A stretch of DNA of 64,000 nucleotides, from positions 1 through 64,000 of the forward strand of contig CBFFRP010000363.1 of the NCBI GenBank assembly GCA_965644295.1. Reading direction: 5' to 3'. A program made the translations under genes and the position numbers. The notes below the pieces were generated by a model that was given only the letters and a program-made list of their open reading frames with translations, was not told the DNA's origin and made no database searches. Origin of the DNA: Paraphysomonas bandaiensis. Taxonomy: Eukaryota > Chrysophyceae. Shown piece by piece: positions 32,441-44,609 of this stretch (position 1 is the first letter of the stretch; each line of letters opens with the position of its first letter).

Positions 32441-35400
32441 ATGCGTAGCAGAAAGAAATCTCGACGTGCTTCCCATGACGGTCTGACAGAGGGATTGGTG
32501 AGTACGGGGGTGTTACATGGCAGTTGTGTTATGTATTGTGTGCAGTTGGCTGGAGACGCCCTTCAGATGACTGAGAGAAAATACCAACCCAAGAGCTTCT
32601 TTAACAATGATGAGGATGAATTAAAATCAGAATCAGCTGCTAGTATGACTCCTGCAGAGACATTTGAGAGTGTAGGCTATTCATGGGACTTTGTCATAGT
32701 GTTACCTGTATTAACCCCTGACTCTGATTTCAAACCTGAGCTAGAGGCATCAGAGGTGTGTATTAGTGCAATTGTAGTTGCCAGTTAGTAATGGATGTGT
32801 ACAGATTGTTCAGCTCTTGCATGATGGTGGCTTGCAAACGTATTTGTTCAAGTCTGTCCAGGAAGATGAGATTATTTGTAAGGTACGGGCTAGTCTGGAG
32901 CGCTTAAAGACCCATGCAGAAATGATTGGTAAGTGTGGAGTATGTATACTATGCCTACTCCGACGGCGTATGTCACAGGGTATAAAATGCAATATGATGA
33001 AGAGGAGGTACGTCAACTAGTGGAGTGGGGTATTCCCAATAGCAATGGTATCGGCCACATAGTCAAAGGTGTAAACATCAAACATGATAAGAGCATTACT
33101 GAATTACATCCATATGAGTTCATACATGGGCCTTTCAAATCTGGTAAGTAGTTGTATCTTTTTCGGGATATGCTTCATTGAGAGTGCCGATGAATGCAGA
33201 TCACATGGGATTGTTTAGCAAAGCTGAGCATCTGGACCACCCATTTTCCGCCCAGCATCGCTTGAAACTGCTAATGTCGATCATAGTCCTACGGGGAGAG
33301 GGGTGTTGCGGCCTCAATCTTCCTGCTCTCAAGAAAAACGGCAGGTCTTAGTGAATGTAATTGTGATTCATTGATTCATCACCCTTACGCAGTGTGTTGG
33401 CCTTCTATCCACTGCATGATGAGGCGAGTGTAAAGCTGCTTACAGACGACTGGTTGCATTGGTCTGTGGGCCCATGGGACCAGCCGATAGATGATATACG
33501 AGACTATTTTGGTGAAAAAGTGGGCATGTATTTCGAATTTCTTGGGAACTATACTTCTTGGCTCCTTCCCCTCTGTGTCGTCGGTGCGTTTGTATATCAG
33601 CTTTTTTGTTCTACGATCTAATCATTCATTTTTTGTATTTAGGCGTATGTGTAACAATCGATATAATAGTTGAAAGTGCAGTGTATGGCTCCTACACTAA
33701 AGCTATTGGGCAAGGCTACACTGTACCAGCATTCTGTGTGTTTGTAGCCTTCTGGTCGCAACTTTTCCTCGAGTATTGGAAGCGAGCTGAGGCAACCAAG
33801 GCCATGGAGTGGGGTACACCTGAATGATTACGCGTCGAACATGTCATAATCTCAATATGGTAGGTATGTCGGATTTTGAAGAGCTGGAGCTTGAGCGCCC
33901 TGCATTCGAAGGTGAGGATAGGGTGTCCCACATTGACGGGACACGGATCAAATACTTCCCTGCGAATGAGAGGCACAGGCGTAGTCAGTTTTCAATGATG
34001 ATTGTCAGTGGGATGATTCTCTTTGTCATCGCATGCGTTGCAGTAATTTTCTACGTAAAATTTGCAATGGTAGTACAGTCTGACAATAAGACTGCTAATG
34101 ACCTTGGAGGAACCCTGGCATCTGCCTTAAATGCTATCCAGATTCAGGTGATAGTTTATTCATTTTAATGTGCTGTATCATTGCTGGACAGGTGCTGAAT
34201 ACGATGTACAGCGAGCTTGCAGAGTGGCTAACTAACCGGGAGAATCACAGAACAGAAACACAATATGAAGATGCCTTGATATCGAAGCTCTTCGCATTTC
34301 AATTCGTGAATTCTTATGCATCTTTTTTCTATATTGCCTTCATAAAGGAAGGAGCAGGCGATCCCTGTGCTGGGTCATGTATGTCTGAACTCTCCTACGC
34401 GCTTGCTATCATCTTTTGTGAGTTTCATTGTATATGGTGATATGCACTGATAGAATGTAATCTACAGGTACGAGACTGTTTATTGGCAATGCGCAGGAGG
34501 TATTTGTTCCTGTGGCCATGTCGTGGTACAAGAAGCGCCTGGAAAGTCAAGGTGTTGAAGGAGAAACGGAGGTAGTTTCTTGATAAACAAACATTTGTTT
34601 TGGTTTATTATTATATGTGGATAGATCGAAAAAGAGCGCAGGCTTCATGCTGCTGCGAATATGTCGAAAGCTGAGTCGCAATATACCCTCGAAGAGTACG
34701 ATGCAATGATGGGCGCAATTGACGATTATGCTGAGCTTGCTATTCAGTACGGATATGTCACTCTTTTCGTAGCTGCATTTCCCATTGCCCCTCTGCTTGC
34801 GTTCGGAAGCAATATTGTGGAGATTCGTACTGATGGGTGGAAGCTTCTGCACGCCTATCGGCGACCGATTCCTCACGGTGCGCAAGATATTGGCACTTGG
34901 CTAAGCATTCTTCAGGTAAGAGGACTTGTTTCGCAGTCAGTGTTTTAATATTTCTATGTATAGCTGACATCTATTATATCTGTGGGGACTAATGCTGGGA
35001 TAATATGCTTCACAATGGATATATTTGGTAAAGATTCTATTATATATATTGTGGGGGTAATGGTGCAATATTCAGACGTGACGCCGCAAGGAAAATTGTG
35101 GATATTTATTGGGTTTCAATATTTTGTATTTGCTTTAATGGCGATTTTCGCGTATATTGTTGATGATCAGCCGGAGGAGGTGAGGAAACTGTGGTATGAT
35201 TGGGATTACTGACTTTGCTACAGGTGGTCATTCAGTTGAGTAGACAAGATTTTATAGTCGACAAAGTTCGACAGGTGAAAATAAGGTGTTTTGCTATTTG
35301 CGCTCACTGGTCTTGTATTAGATAATGGCTCAGATTCCAGATGATGACGAGGTGGCTGCAGACCATAGCATTACCAAACCAATGCTGGTATGTATCATGC

Positions 35401-35519
35401 TGATGCTAACTATTTGTTTCACCGACATGTTGTTTCTATAGATTCACGATTGTGACGATGAAGCTCAAAGAGCTGCCGATTCTACTCCTCGCTATAATGA
35501 CTACAATGATTATGCATAG
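32441..35519 (+). CDS. Anoctamin / TMEM16 family membrane protein
   Basis: Ca-activated chloride channel or lipid scramblase family. Many short exons from the ATG at 32441 (MRSRKKSRRASHDG) to the TAG at 35517–35519. The N-terminal cytosolic part includes WDFVIVLPVLTPDSDF and an acidic/basic helical region. The TMEM16 signature begins at DYFGEKVGMYFEFLGNYTSW, then FVAFWSQLFLEYWKRAEA and TKAMEWGT. It continues with FSMMIVSGMILFVIACVAVI, LNTMYSELAEWLTNRENH, and QYEDALISKLFAFQFVNSY with ASFFYIAF. The family block YAELAIQYGYVTLFVAAFP, ending PHGAQDIGTWLSILQ, is clear. About ten hydrophobic segments are visible. The C-terminus is acidic and Tyr/Asn-rich. Whether it conducts ions or scrambles lipids cannot be read from sequence. 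Confidence 0.92.
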
Positions 35520-37416
35520 CATGGCAGTGCGTGTATGTTTTTATGCTACTGCATGTGGGCTATAGCTAGCTCTCCTGCATACACAAGTCTGTGTATATTT
35601 ATATTGATGTGGACTTTCTATATTCCCATACTATTAATACTACCACAGTCTTAAGTGAAAATAAAGAATGTACTTAAATCCTGAACTGAAGGAACTCATG
35701 AATGCATGTTGTACGTCGTCATGTATATGTTATTACTCCTTTTGTCATCGTCGCGTGTGTGTCGTATTGTATATAGCACACTGGTAGGAGAAATGATGCA
35801 TAAATATGTATTACTCTAGTGTCAGAGCAATATTGGATTAACACGACACCTTACTCGGTACTAGGACATACAGCAGCTCCAAGTGTCGTCACCATCCATT
35901 TAGTGTGAAAATGAAGGTATTGACATTTGAATCAGGGCAGGGATATTACACGGATATTTATTAGTAATAGCTATCTCATGATAAATACACATAAATCGTT
36001 TCATAGTTCATAGTATTATCATACAATAAACTGATCTACATTTTTTATGGAGTGATAGTTTGTACCGCTCATGATTTCGTGTAGTAACTACTACGTCGTA
36101 ATATACGCACTAAAATTGATTTTATAAATTATTAAAACTATTCCATGATGAAATAAATCAATTATAATTGCAATTATAATTTGCTATCCCAATCAGTTAT
36201 AGAATAATGCCAATAATTAACTAGTAATTGTTTTGCAGCCCTCTGTTAAATGATGTTAACAACCTACAAGAAAGTCTGATTATATTAACAACCTACTAAG
36301 AGGGAAATATTTGTCAACCTATAGTCAAATATGGATTATAATATTATATATATATATACAACCTAGAGAATATTATATATTCTCTCTGAGATGTAGTTAG
36401 GAATAAGTAATTTCCAACAATATATATATTATATTGATTGGTTGAATTTTGGTGTCAGAAGTAATAAAAAATTCAATGTTGGTGAGGCAAATGCTATAAA
36501 TACCTTGATTGTAAATGAAATTATGAACTACTTAATGACTATATTTTCAACCCTTTGACTAGGTTTTTACAATATTTCTGATACTTACACAACAGTATTG
36601 ACGCAGAAGGATGCTGAGGGAATAGCAATTGCAAGGAATTCAAATTTGTAATGACGAATATATGAAAAGTTGTAGCTTATTGCTGTCGTTGTTGGAATCA
36701 TTATCACATTTATCTACAACACACTTTACTGGGCTAGTGCAACAGACTTGAATGCAGTGTGTGTGATATAGCGCATACAATCCTGATAAACTTGACGTGA
36801 TCCTAACCCTGAAATGGCTGAGTGCTACTGCTCCAAGTGGCCTTCAGCATCAGAGGTGGCATATAGATATAAACTTCCCAGTATTATTCATAAAGTATAT
36901 CGTTTCGAAGTCCTGGATATGAAGCTAGATCGCGTGTACTGATATTATGGCTTTCTACATCAGCAGTCGAAGGATTAATACAACTTGGATATATAAAAAA
37001 TCATTAGTGAAGATGAAATATAGTTTTCTGTTAAAGCGAATATTGAAGTTGAATGCCTATAATAGTATTTGTTCTGCTCAACCCCATTAGAATTCTGAAC
37101 GCTTAATTAATTATTAATCTAAACATTTTACAACATAATATTATATATATATTCATGTAACATCTGGTTAAAATCTGTTCTCGGCAACATCTGTTCATCT
37201 TATTATGTGTTCACCAGTTACTCCTATATAGATATTAATTTACATATAACATATAATAGTCACATATCAGTAATGAATTAATTTACTTCGTTATTATAAT
37301 TTAGCAATTGTATTCTCCGGTTACACCTATAAGTTGATTTCAATTCAATTGCACAATTCATATGGCATCATACTTCAATCTTAACAGAACATTTTTTAGA
37401 CAAAAAATGGGGTAAA
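35520..37416. other. Long non-coding convergent region with repeat fragments
   Basis: No gene. Bases 36160–36242 carry AATTATAATTGCAATT repeats ending in TTTTGCAGCCCTC, like 14.6 kb. Bases 36440–36625 carry TTGGTTGAATTTTGGTGT, TGACTAGGTTTTTACA and GCTGAGGGAATAGC, diverged pieces of the CCTAGTC element at 15.2–16.1 kb. The rest is AT-rich. Confidence 0.5.
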
Positions 37417-37428
37417 TACTATATTGTA

Positions 37429-37871
37429 GTTTACCTCTTCAACAAGGTCGGACTCGCACCTTTTCGTGATGTTCTGGGGAAAAAGTACCGGAATATTCTC
37501 CGGAAACCTAACGTGAGCAGCATATATAGTCAGCAGATATTGTTTTTCCCACACATATCCTAATGCTTGTGGTACAAGAAGGGGTACTAATATAAGTGTC
37601 ACTTGAGTAGATGTCTTTGGGCCTTGATGAATAAACAGACATTCGGGAATGGATCCACCTGAAGGGTAAGCAGGGTATTGGGCTTCCTGCGGAAGTCAAG
37701 CATCCGGGCTGTTCATCTAAGGACAGAGAGCGAAAGGGGTTGCACCTTGACTCTTGCGGTGGTGCACAAGCAGCTTTCGTAGCGTCAAATAGTAGGATAT
37801 CAGAGTTAAGCACTACAGTTGTTTAGCTACTTTAGTTCTGACCCTTACAAGCCTATTGCAAAAACATTCAC
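37429..37871 (+). mobile_element. 443-bp retroelement copy with divergent tail, duplication TACTATATTGTA
   Basis: TACTATATTGTA occurs at 37417–37428 and 37872–37883. The 3' portion from 37739 (GGTTGCACCTTGACTCTTGC … CAAGCAGCTTTCGTAGCG … ACATTCAC) is a diverged version of the common tail. The body at 37439–37612 is unrelated to the other copies but matches 52287–52446 in inverse orientation, for example GGACTCGCACCTTTTCGTG. Either an older subfamily or a chimera created during retrotransposition. Confidence 0.75.
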
Positions 37872-38124
37872 TACTATATTGTATTTTAAACAATGTTATT
37901 TCAAAACCACTTGTTAGCCAGATGTATTTTTATTAAAGAAGCCTAGTGCATATCACATATCACGGCCTGGTAACCATGAATAGTAATGCACTGCATATCA
38001 ACAGTACAACCGAATTACAATAAGATATAGTGCTAATTACAATAGCATACATTGTATACATCATCACACTCCAACTTATGAGTCTAAATGCTAGCAAACA
38101 AAGCCTTATACTCCACAAAAATCA

Positions 38125-39684
38125 CTACCCCATAGTGCTATTAATAGCAACGATAATTACAACAGCTGCCAACACAGCTATCGAGCAAGCTTTCTGATAA
38201 GATGTATACAAATAGTACGATGCCATGTTTTGCTGCCACGACAAGTGAAGCATTCGCAATTTAGTGACATGCACATATAAACATGAAACTATTCCCCCTG
38301 ATAGAATAGATATAAATCCCTACGTACAAATATCAGTACAAACGATTCACTTGTCAAGCACTGTAATAATACCTGTACAATATAAAGAGCTGCACTCGAA
38401 GAAGCACGAGAACCAATCGAAAACATGGGTAAAATCCTGTGGCTGAAAGCAATTACATTGAACGCCACGCAGGCTACTATTAACAACACTGGTCCAGCTC
38501 TGATTACGCCAGACAGATTTTTCGGAGCAGAGTAAACTCCTATGACTCTACCCATAGGTTCGGCCAGAGTTCGAATAATAACAAGAATCGTTGGGCTGGC
38601 AGGAACAAGACTTAAAAAGCTTCCTTGTAATATTGTACTGAATGTAATAATAAACATTCCCCAGCGCAGAGGACCTAGAGTCTCTTTGGTTAGAGTAATC
38701 CGTTCCGATCCGGAGAGAGTGTGATCCGGTCTACTATCGCCAAACCTAGGAAATGAGGGGACGGGAGTTGTGGAAGTGGGAGGAACAATTTCTCCTGCGC
38801 TCCATTTATCACATAGCTCCGACAAGCTCCTGTCGTCTAGGTAGCAAACTTCTTCCCCCATATTATTCACACCAGGCCATTGCGACGGGGCTTGTATCTC
38901 CGTTTCATCACCGTCTTCTTGGATTCTAGGCAAATCATCCCAAGCAGCTACTGCAGAGCACTCCCCATCATTAAATGAATCAGCGCTCATGAGTGCGTCG
39001 TCTAAGTACTTGTATTCACTGTTGATGTCTTCCTTCTTTCCCATCAACAATAGCTATAAAACAAGATGTAATCAACAAGGGAAACTTCGACATACATACC
39101 CCAACAAACGCAGTTACAGCGACCAATCCTGCCGAAGTAAAATAATACCCCATCAAATTCCTTTTTTCGGGCTCACTACCAACCAGTTCGAAACTAAATA
39201 CCATTACAGCAGCGATAACGGCAGCCATTAAGTGAGGAGTCATATGTATGACAGATACATCAGTCACTGTCTTGAAAATACGAGCAGTAGCACCATGAGC
39301 AATCCACGAGCAGCATCCCATAGCCATAACAACCAGCATTAATGTTCCTTCATTCAAATACGGACAGCATATGATACATACTGTCATCAGTAGCGTGCAG
39401 TATTTAATACGCTGATATGAATGAGACGTGGATCCGAATATATCCACTAAGAAACCGTCCACCTGCCTCTCTATGTAACATATGGGAAACCCCACTACAT
39501 AAAAAGCAAAGTTAAGAAATATAAAATAATCTCTACCGAATCGTATTGTATAGAAATGAACTGCATAGAGGACTACGAGCCATGGAGAACTACATGCATA
39601 GGATAGGAGAAGAGAGGAGGTGATGGAACGAGACAGGGAGTCATTTGATGGTCTACCATGACTCAACAATGGATCGGCGTACAT
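38125..39684 (-). CDS. Polytopic membrane protein, transporter-like
   Basis: At least two long exons: 39684 to about 39101, then about 39057 to 38300, and a probable last exon ending near 38125. The start is MYADPLLSHGRPSNDS. Five or six hydrophobic helices follow (PWLVVLYAVHFYTIRFGRD, YFIFLNFAFYVVGFPICYI, GTLMLVVMAMGCCSWIAHG, LMAAVIAAVMVFSFELVG). A long acidic cytosolic loop of about 130 residues comes next (SADSFNDGECSAVAAWDD). A second helix set begins with LRWGMFIITFSTILQGSFLS. A split 6+5 helix layout around a large loop resembles equilibrative nucleoside transporters, but no decisive ENT motif is seen. The 3' exon (MASYYLYTSYQKACSIAV) is tentative. Head-to-head with the PH–PX gene across array 3. 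Confidence 0.6.
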
Positions 39685-39736
39685 GTGATGTACAAATTAG
39701 ATGCAGAGTATGATAAACACAAGACGACATTCATTA

Positions 39737-39742
<6 letters not shown>

Positions 39743-39771
<29 letters not shown>

Positions 39772-40837
39772 TGTATGTATGTATGTATGTATGTATGTAT
39801 GTATGTATGTATGTATGTATGTATGTATGTATGTATGTATGTATGTATGTATGTATGTATGTATGTATGTATGTATGTATGTATGTATGTATGTATGTAT
39901 GTATGTATGTATGTATGTATGTATGTATGTATGTATGTATGTATGTATGTATGTATGTATGTATGTATGTATGTATGTATGTATGTATGTATGTATGTAT
40001 GTATGTATGTATGTATGTATGTATGTATGTATGTATGTATGTATGTATGTATGTATGTATGTATGTATGTATGTATGTATGTATGTATGTATGTATGTAT
40101 GTATGTATGTATGTATGTATGTATGTATGTATGTATGTATGTATGTATGTATGTATGTATGTATGTATGTATGTGTGTATGTATGTATGTATGTATGTAT
40201 GTATGTATGTATGTATGTATGTATGTATGTATGTATGTATGTATGTATGTATGTATGTATGTATGTATGTATGTATGTATGTATGTATGTATGTATGTAT
40301 GTATGTATGTATGTATGTATGTATGTATGTATGTATGTATGTATGTATGTATGTATGTATGTATGTATGTATGTATGTATGTATGTATGTATGTATGTAT
40401 GTATGTATGTATGTATGTATGTATGTATGTATGTATGTATGTATGTATGTATGTATGTATGTATGTATGTATGTATGTATGTATGTATGTATGTATGTAT
40501 GTATGTATGTATGTATGTATGTATGTATGTATGTATGTATGTATGTATGTATGTATGTATGTATGTATGTATGTATGTATGTATGTATGTATGTATGTAT
40601 GTATGTATGTATGTATGTATGTATGTATGTATGTATGTATGTATGTATGTATGTATGTATGTATGTATGTATGTATGTATGTATGTATGTATGTATGTAT
40701 GTATGTATGTATGTATGTATGTATGTATGTATGTATGTATGTATGTATGTATGTATGTATGTATGTATGTATGTATGTATGTATGTATGTATGTATGTAT
40801 GTATGTATGTATGTATGTATGTATGTATGTATGTATG

Positions 40838-40871
<34 letters not shown>

Positions 40872-40919
40872 TGTATGTATGTATGTATGTATGTATGTAT
40901 GTATGTATGTATGTATGTA
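39743..40919. repeat. (GTAT)n tetranucleotide array 3, about 1,177 bp
   Basis: About 294 units with only two substitutions seen: a GTGT near 40175 and an ATAT near 40841. It is followed by degenerate GTAC/GTAG sequence and a GGGAGGTACGTTGGGTAGGTA repeat to about 41010. It fills most of the 1.5-kb gap between two divergent genes. Confidence 0.98.
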
Positions 40920-40959
40920 CGTATGTGTATGTCTGTATCCATGTATGTGGACGGTTGGT

Positions 40960-41012
40960 AGGGAGGTACGTTGGGTAGGTAGGGAGGTACGTTGGGTAGG
41001 TAGGGAGGTACA
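40960..41012 (+). repeat. Short tandem repeat GTAGGGAGGTACGTTGG
   Basis: About 3 copies of a 20-bp unit (GGTAGGGAGGTACGTTGGGTA type) directly beside array 3. It has no coding role and is probably derived from the same slippage-prone region. Confidence 0.8.
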
Positions 41013-41185
41013 GTAGGGGTAGGGTGTAGAAGTAGAATGTTGTTTGCTTGTTGTCTATAGCTATGTGGATATTTTGGATATGGAGACCACAGTATTTGTC
41101 TTGTCTTATATGAAGCTATAGTATTAGCGATGACCTACCATCGACAAGTCTAAGATAGTTACGTTATCTCATTATCGCTCTAGAC

Positions 41186-42960
41186 ATGTCTGTGGTTATT
41201 ATCCCTGAAACCTTAACCGGCTACCTCATGAAGTACACACTATCATAGTATATGTATAATAGTAATGAACGGTTATCTACAGGCAAGGTCATGATGTTAG
41301 GAATTGGCGTAAGCGCTACTTTGTTCTTGAATCTGGAAGGCTTAGTTATTATGAGAAATCATCAGGGAAGAATGAGCACCCGTATGGTTCGAGGATCAAG
41401 GGCAGCTTATCCTTACAATATGTAGTCGCTCATTTAGGAGAAGAGAAAGACACCCATGACAGTCACGGAAATAGGATATATTTAGTGGACAATAGCTCTG
41501 GTGCGGATCTTTTGATATCAGCCGCTGACTACGAGGAAGCTGTGTTGTGGAATTCTCTCATCAATAAACATATTCAGTTTGCCAAGGAATATCCTGACAA
41601 TATTATTCCTGTGGCAGTGGAAACTGGCCATTCCCGCCGTTGGTCCCTATTTACGGTAGTGCTTGTCATGTTTTGTTCGTAGTATCCTGATTAGCAGTTT
41701 AGAAATTTACTCCTAGCTTTCACCCCACAGAGAAGGCTGCTGGGAATGTGGGAACCCCGGACGTCAAGTAGGAGTTTTGCACATATGACTTGCTGTGATT
41801 ACTAACCGACTTATAGAAAAAAGACATTGCGAAGGGCAAGCATGGCAGGCCGTATTAATATCTCTCCCAGTGAACACACTACGGCGGAGTCTAAGGTACG
41901 CAATGTATCATTTTCGGATGACATGCAACTTACACTGTTACAGGCTCCAGACAATGTAGAGAATAGTCCGCAAAGCCCTATTGCACAGAACTTGTTGACT
42001 CCGCATCATTTCGTTCCACTTAAAGTTGATCGAAGGACGGGATGCAACGTTGTATCAGCGCCTAGTGTAAAAGCGAAAATGTAAGAATATTCTTTCGACC
42101 TCATTCAGTTTTAAATTACAACTCGAAAACAGTACTAAAAAGATAGAATGTGGGGCATATGTCAGGGCAAATGGCAGATGGTATGATAAGCTTGAATAAA
42201 CTAGTAATTTTTTAGTTGTTTTCTCTAGGGTGGACTCAGAAGGCGTTCCTTGGTATCATCTTGTTGATGGCTGGGCGGCTGCAACAACACCACAAGGGCA
42301 GCGTATTCTCCGCCCGACTGGAAGAGGAAGAATTATCAAGATCACCGTTATAAAGATATCATTTTCGGAGGTGGAATGCTTCGGTTGGCTAGGAACTTAC
42401 ACTGTGAGTTATTGATATTGATGCGCTATCGACAAGTGTTGATGCTGATTGCACTGTGCACAGAGAGTCGAAGCGAATTTTTTAGTAGAAGTTGAATATA
42501 GTGACGACAACATAGATTCCGTAGTGCGCCTTCAACGGAGTTTTCAAGATCTTCTTGACCTTGAGTCTGCCGTGTCCCGTGTGAGCAGCAAGTGGAAATG
42601 GAGCAATATATCTAACTCGGAGGAATCCTTTCCAGTACTCACTGACGGGATGACTGAATTGATTGAAGATCCAAGTATAACTGTACAGTTAGTGTCGTCG
42701 GTATGCTCCAGTATTATTTAATATAGTAACTTATGGCTCTGCAGGTAAGTGCGTGGCTATCGAAGCTTGTTAGAGACAAAGATGTCAATCATAAATGTAA
42801 AGCACTTCGATCATTCTTGCACCCGACAGAGGTAATATATCATGGCGATATTGTACTTCACATGTCACTGTTGTGAACATATGTTCAATAGGCTGACTGC
42901 GTACTGATGGATATGGAGTTGATGGCTGAATGTAGACTCAATGATGTATGGGATATGTGA
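41186..42960 (+). CDS. PH domain and PX-like domain protein
   Basis: About seven exons from the ATG at 41186 (MSVVIIPETLTGYLMK) to the TGA at 42958–42960. The N-terminal PH domain is clear: TGYLMKQGHDVRNWRKRYFV, LESGRLSYYEKSSGKNEH, and EEAVLWNSLINKHIQFAKE as the closing helix. A polar linker follows (ASMAGRINISPSEHTTAES). The second half starts VPWYHLVDGWAAATTPQG. It reaches FLVEVEYSDDNIDSVVRLQR and SFQDLLDLESAVSR, ending VSAWLSKLVRDKDVNHKC and ALRSFLHPTE. That layout fits a divergent PX domain (beta strands, R.F..L..L, then helices). Both modules bind phosphoinositides in known families, suggesting an endosomal or membrane-targeting role. The PX call is weaker than the PH call. Confidence 0.75.
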
Positions 42961-43440
42961 TACTGGGCCTAGGTCATCGATTCCATAGATATTGCCTACA
43001 GCCCTAATCTTTAATCTGATCGTTGTGGGATGTGTCCCTACAAGAAGCACATCATTCTCAGTCAGTATTTTTATAGAGCCCATTGACTTAATGGGCCTAA
43101 CTGCTCGATAAGTATGTGTGGAAGCTATTTTTTGTATGTTTACCTAGGCTCTAATTAATTCGTATATATTATAGTGGAATGTATATCTGAAGCAGTTGGT
43201 GGGTTTTATACAATCCCAGGCTATTTTAGATTGTAGAAGTTTAACAGTTACTGCTGATCCTCATTTCTAGTGCATATGCATAAATCAAATTAGTATTTAA
43301 ATGAAAGTGGGAAGTTGTAGTGACAAAAATATCGTCGTTGTCCTGTCTAAATAAAATCATTACACTAAAACGTATATTCAGTGGAGATTGATCCATTGCG
43401 GCACTATTCACTATTCAAAGATAAGAATCGCAACTATCTG
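42961..43440. other. Convergent intergenic region
   Basis: No gene seen. A 72-codon minus frame (43083–42865) overlaps the last PH–PX exon and lacks recognisable features. Confidence 0.45.
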
Positions 43441-44037
43441 CTATAACAATGTCATACCAAAGGATTCTAGATTGCTATGCTCATATAACCCTGAAGAGGC
43501 ATTTCTCGTAATATCTATACCTTTGAATGAAACCTCTGAAGAAGATTGTTTAAACTCTAGAGATACGCAGTTCCCTCCCCCAAAACAGAGTACTTCACGA
43601 CTACCAGTGACACCAAGAGCCCAATTCCCCACGTCAGAGTAGGATAATGCCCCATCACACAGTACCACGTTAATCACTGGGAGACAGGATAGTGACCACG
43701 ACGTTTGAAAGCGATGTAGACTGAATTCGTCACGATTCCACAGAAATGCCCATAGCATTACATTGGGATTATCGGAGCAAATTCGAGGGATTAAATACGT
43801 AAAAGAGTCGGCGCTAAAAGAGTCACCATCAATAATTAAACAAGGTGAAGCGCAATCACGAAATCTATCTCTGATGTAACTACAGAGTCTGTCTGCTGCC
43901 TTTAAGATATCTGGATTACTAAAGTCAATACCTTGACAGTATCCCTTGAAATGAAGAGCATCCTTAGAAGAAAAATCGACAGACACAAGTTGCTGTGCAT
44001 TATATGGGAAAGGTCCGTGAAGAACATATTTAGTCAT
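43441..44037 (-). CDS. Hypothetical protein, single exon
   Basis: A continuous 198-codon frame from the ATG at 44037 (MTKYVLHGPFPYNAQQ). It contains CLIIDGDSFSADSFTYLIPR, NVMLWAFLWNRDEFSLH, CLPVINVVLCDGALSYSD and GNWALGVTGSREVLCFGGG. The alternation of hydrophobic strands with D-G/G-D turns suggests an alpha/beta fold, possibly Rossmann-like or NYN-like, but no diagnostic motif lets me name a family. It is head-to-head with the PX–GOLD gene across array 4. Confidence 0.65.
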   Translation of the reverse strand: MTKYVLHGPFPYNAQQLVSVDFSSKDALHFKGYCQGIDFSNPDILKAADRLCSYIRDRFRDCASPCLIIDGDSFSADSFTYLIPRICSDNPNVMLWAFLWNRDEFSLHRFQTSWSLSCLPVINVVLCDGALSYSDVGNWALGVTGSREVLCFGGGNCVSLEFKQSSSEVSFKGIDITRNASSGLYEHSNLESFGMTLL

Positions 44038-44115
44038 CACAACTCCACTGATCAATAAACACTAACACACTGACACAACACATACATACATAGCAGATAT
44101 AGATATAGATATACA

Positions 44116-44306
44116 TGGCATACCTACCTTCCTACCTACCTACCTACCACATACATATATACCTACCTACCACATACATACATACATACATACATACATA
44201 CATACATACATACATACATACATACATACATACATACATACATACATACATACATACATACATACATACATACATACATACATACATACATACATACATG
44301 CATACA

Positions 44307-44340
<34 letters not shown>

Positions 44341-44482
44341 CCTACCTACCTACCTACCTACCTACCTACCTACCTACCTACCTACCTACCTACCTACCTA
44401 CCTACCTACATACATACATACATACATACATACATACATACATACATACATACATACATACATACATACATACATACATACA
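44116..44482. repeat. Mixed (CATA)n / (CCTA)n array 4, about 365 bp
   Basis: CCTAC units at 44126–44170, then (CATA)n from about 44172 to 44332 with one CATG variant at 44300. A clean (CCTA)n block follows at about 44340–44408, then (CATA)n to 44482. It lies between divergent start codons at 44037 and 44610. Confidence 0.97.
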
Positions 44483-44609
44483 TGTACTTGGGTGCAGTGG
44501 AGTACAGCTGTGTGGGGTGTGTACGTATAGTTCACTATCTCTATGTAGTTTTCACTGCCATTAACTGATTCTGACCTCATACCGTAAATACATACACATA
44601 CACACCCTT

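Noticed and set aside
42865-43083. 72-codon minus frame near the PH–PX 3' end
   Set aside because: Overlaps the last exon of the PH–PX gene on the other strand and has no recognisable features.
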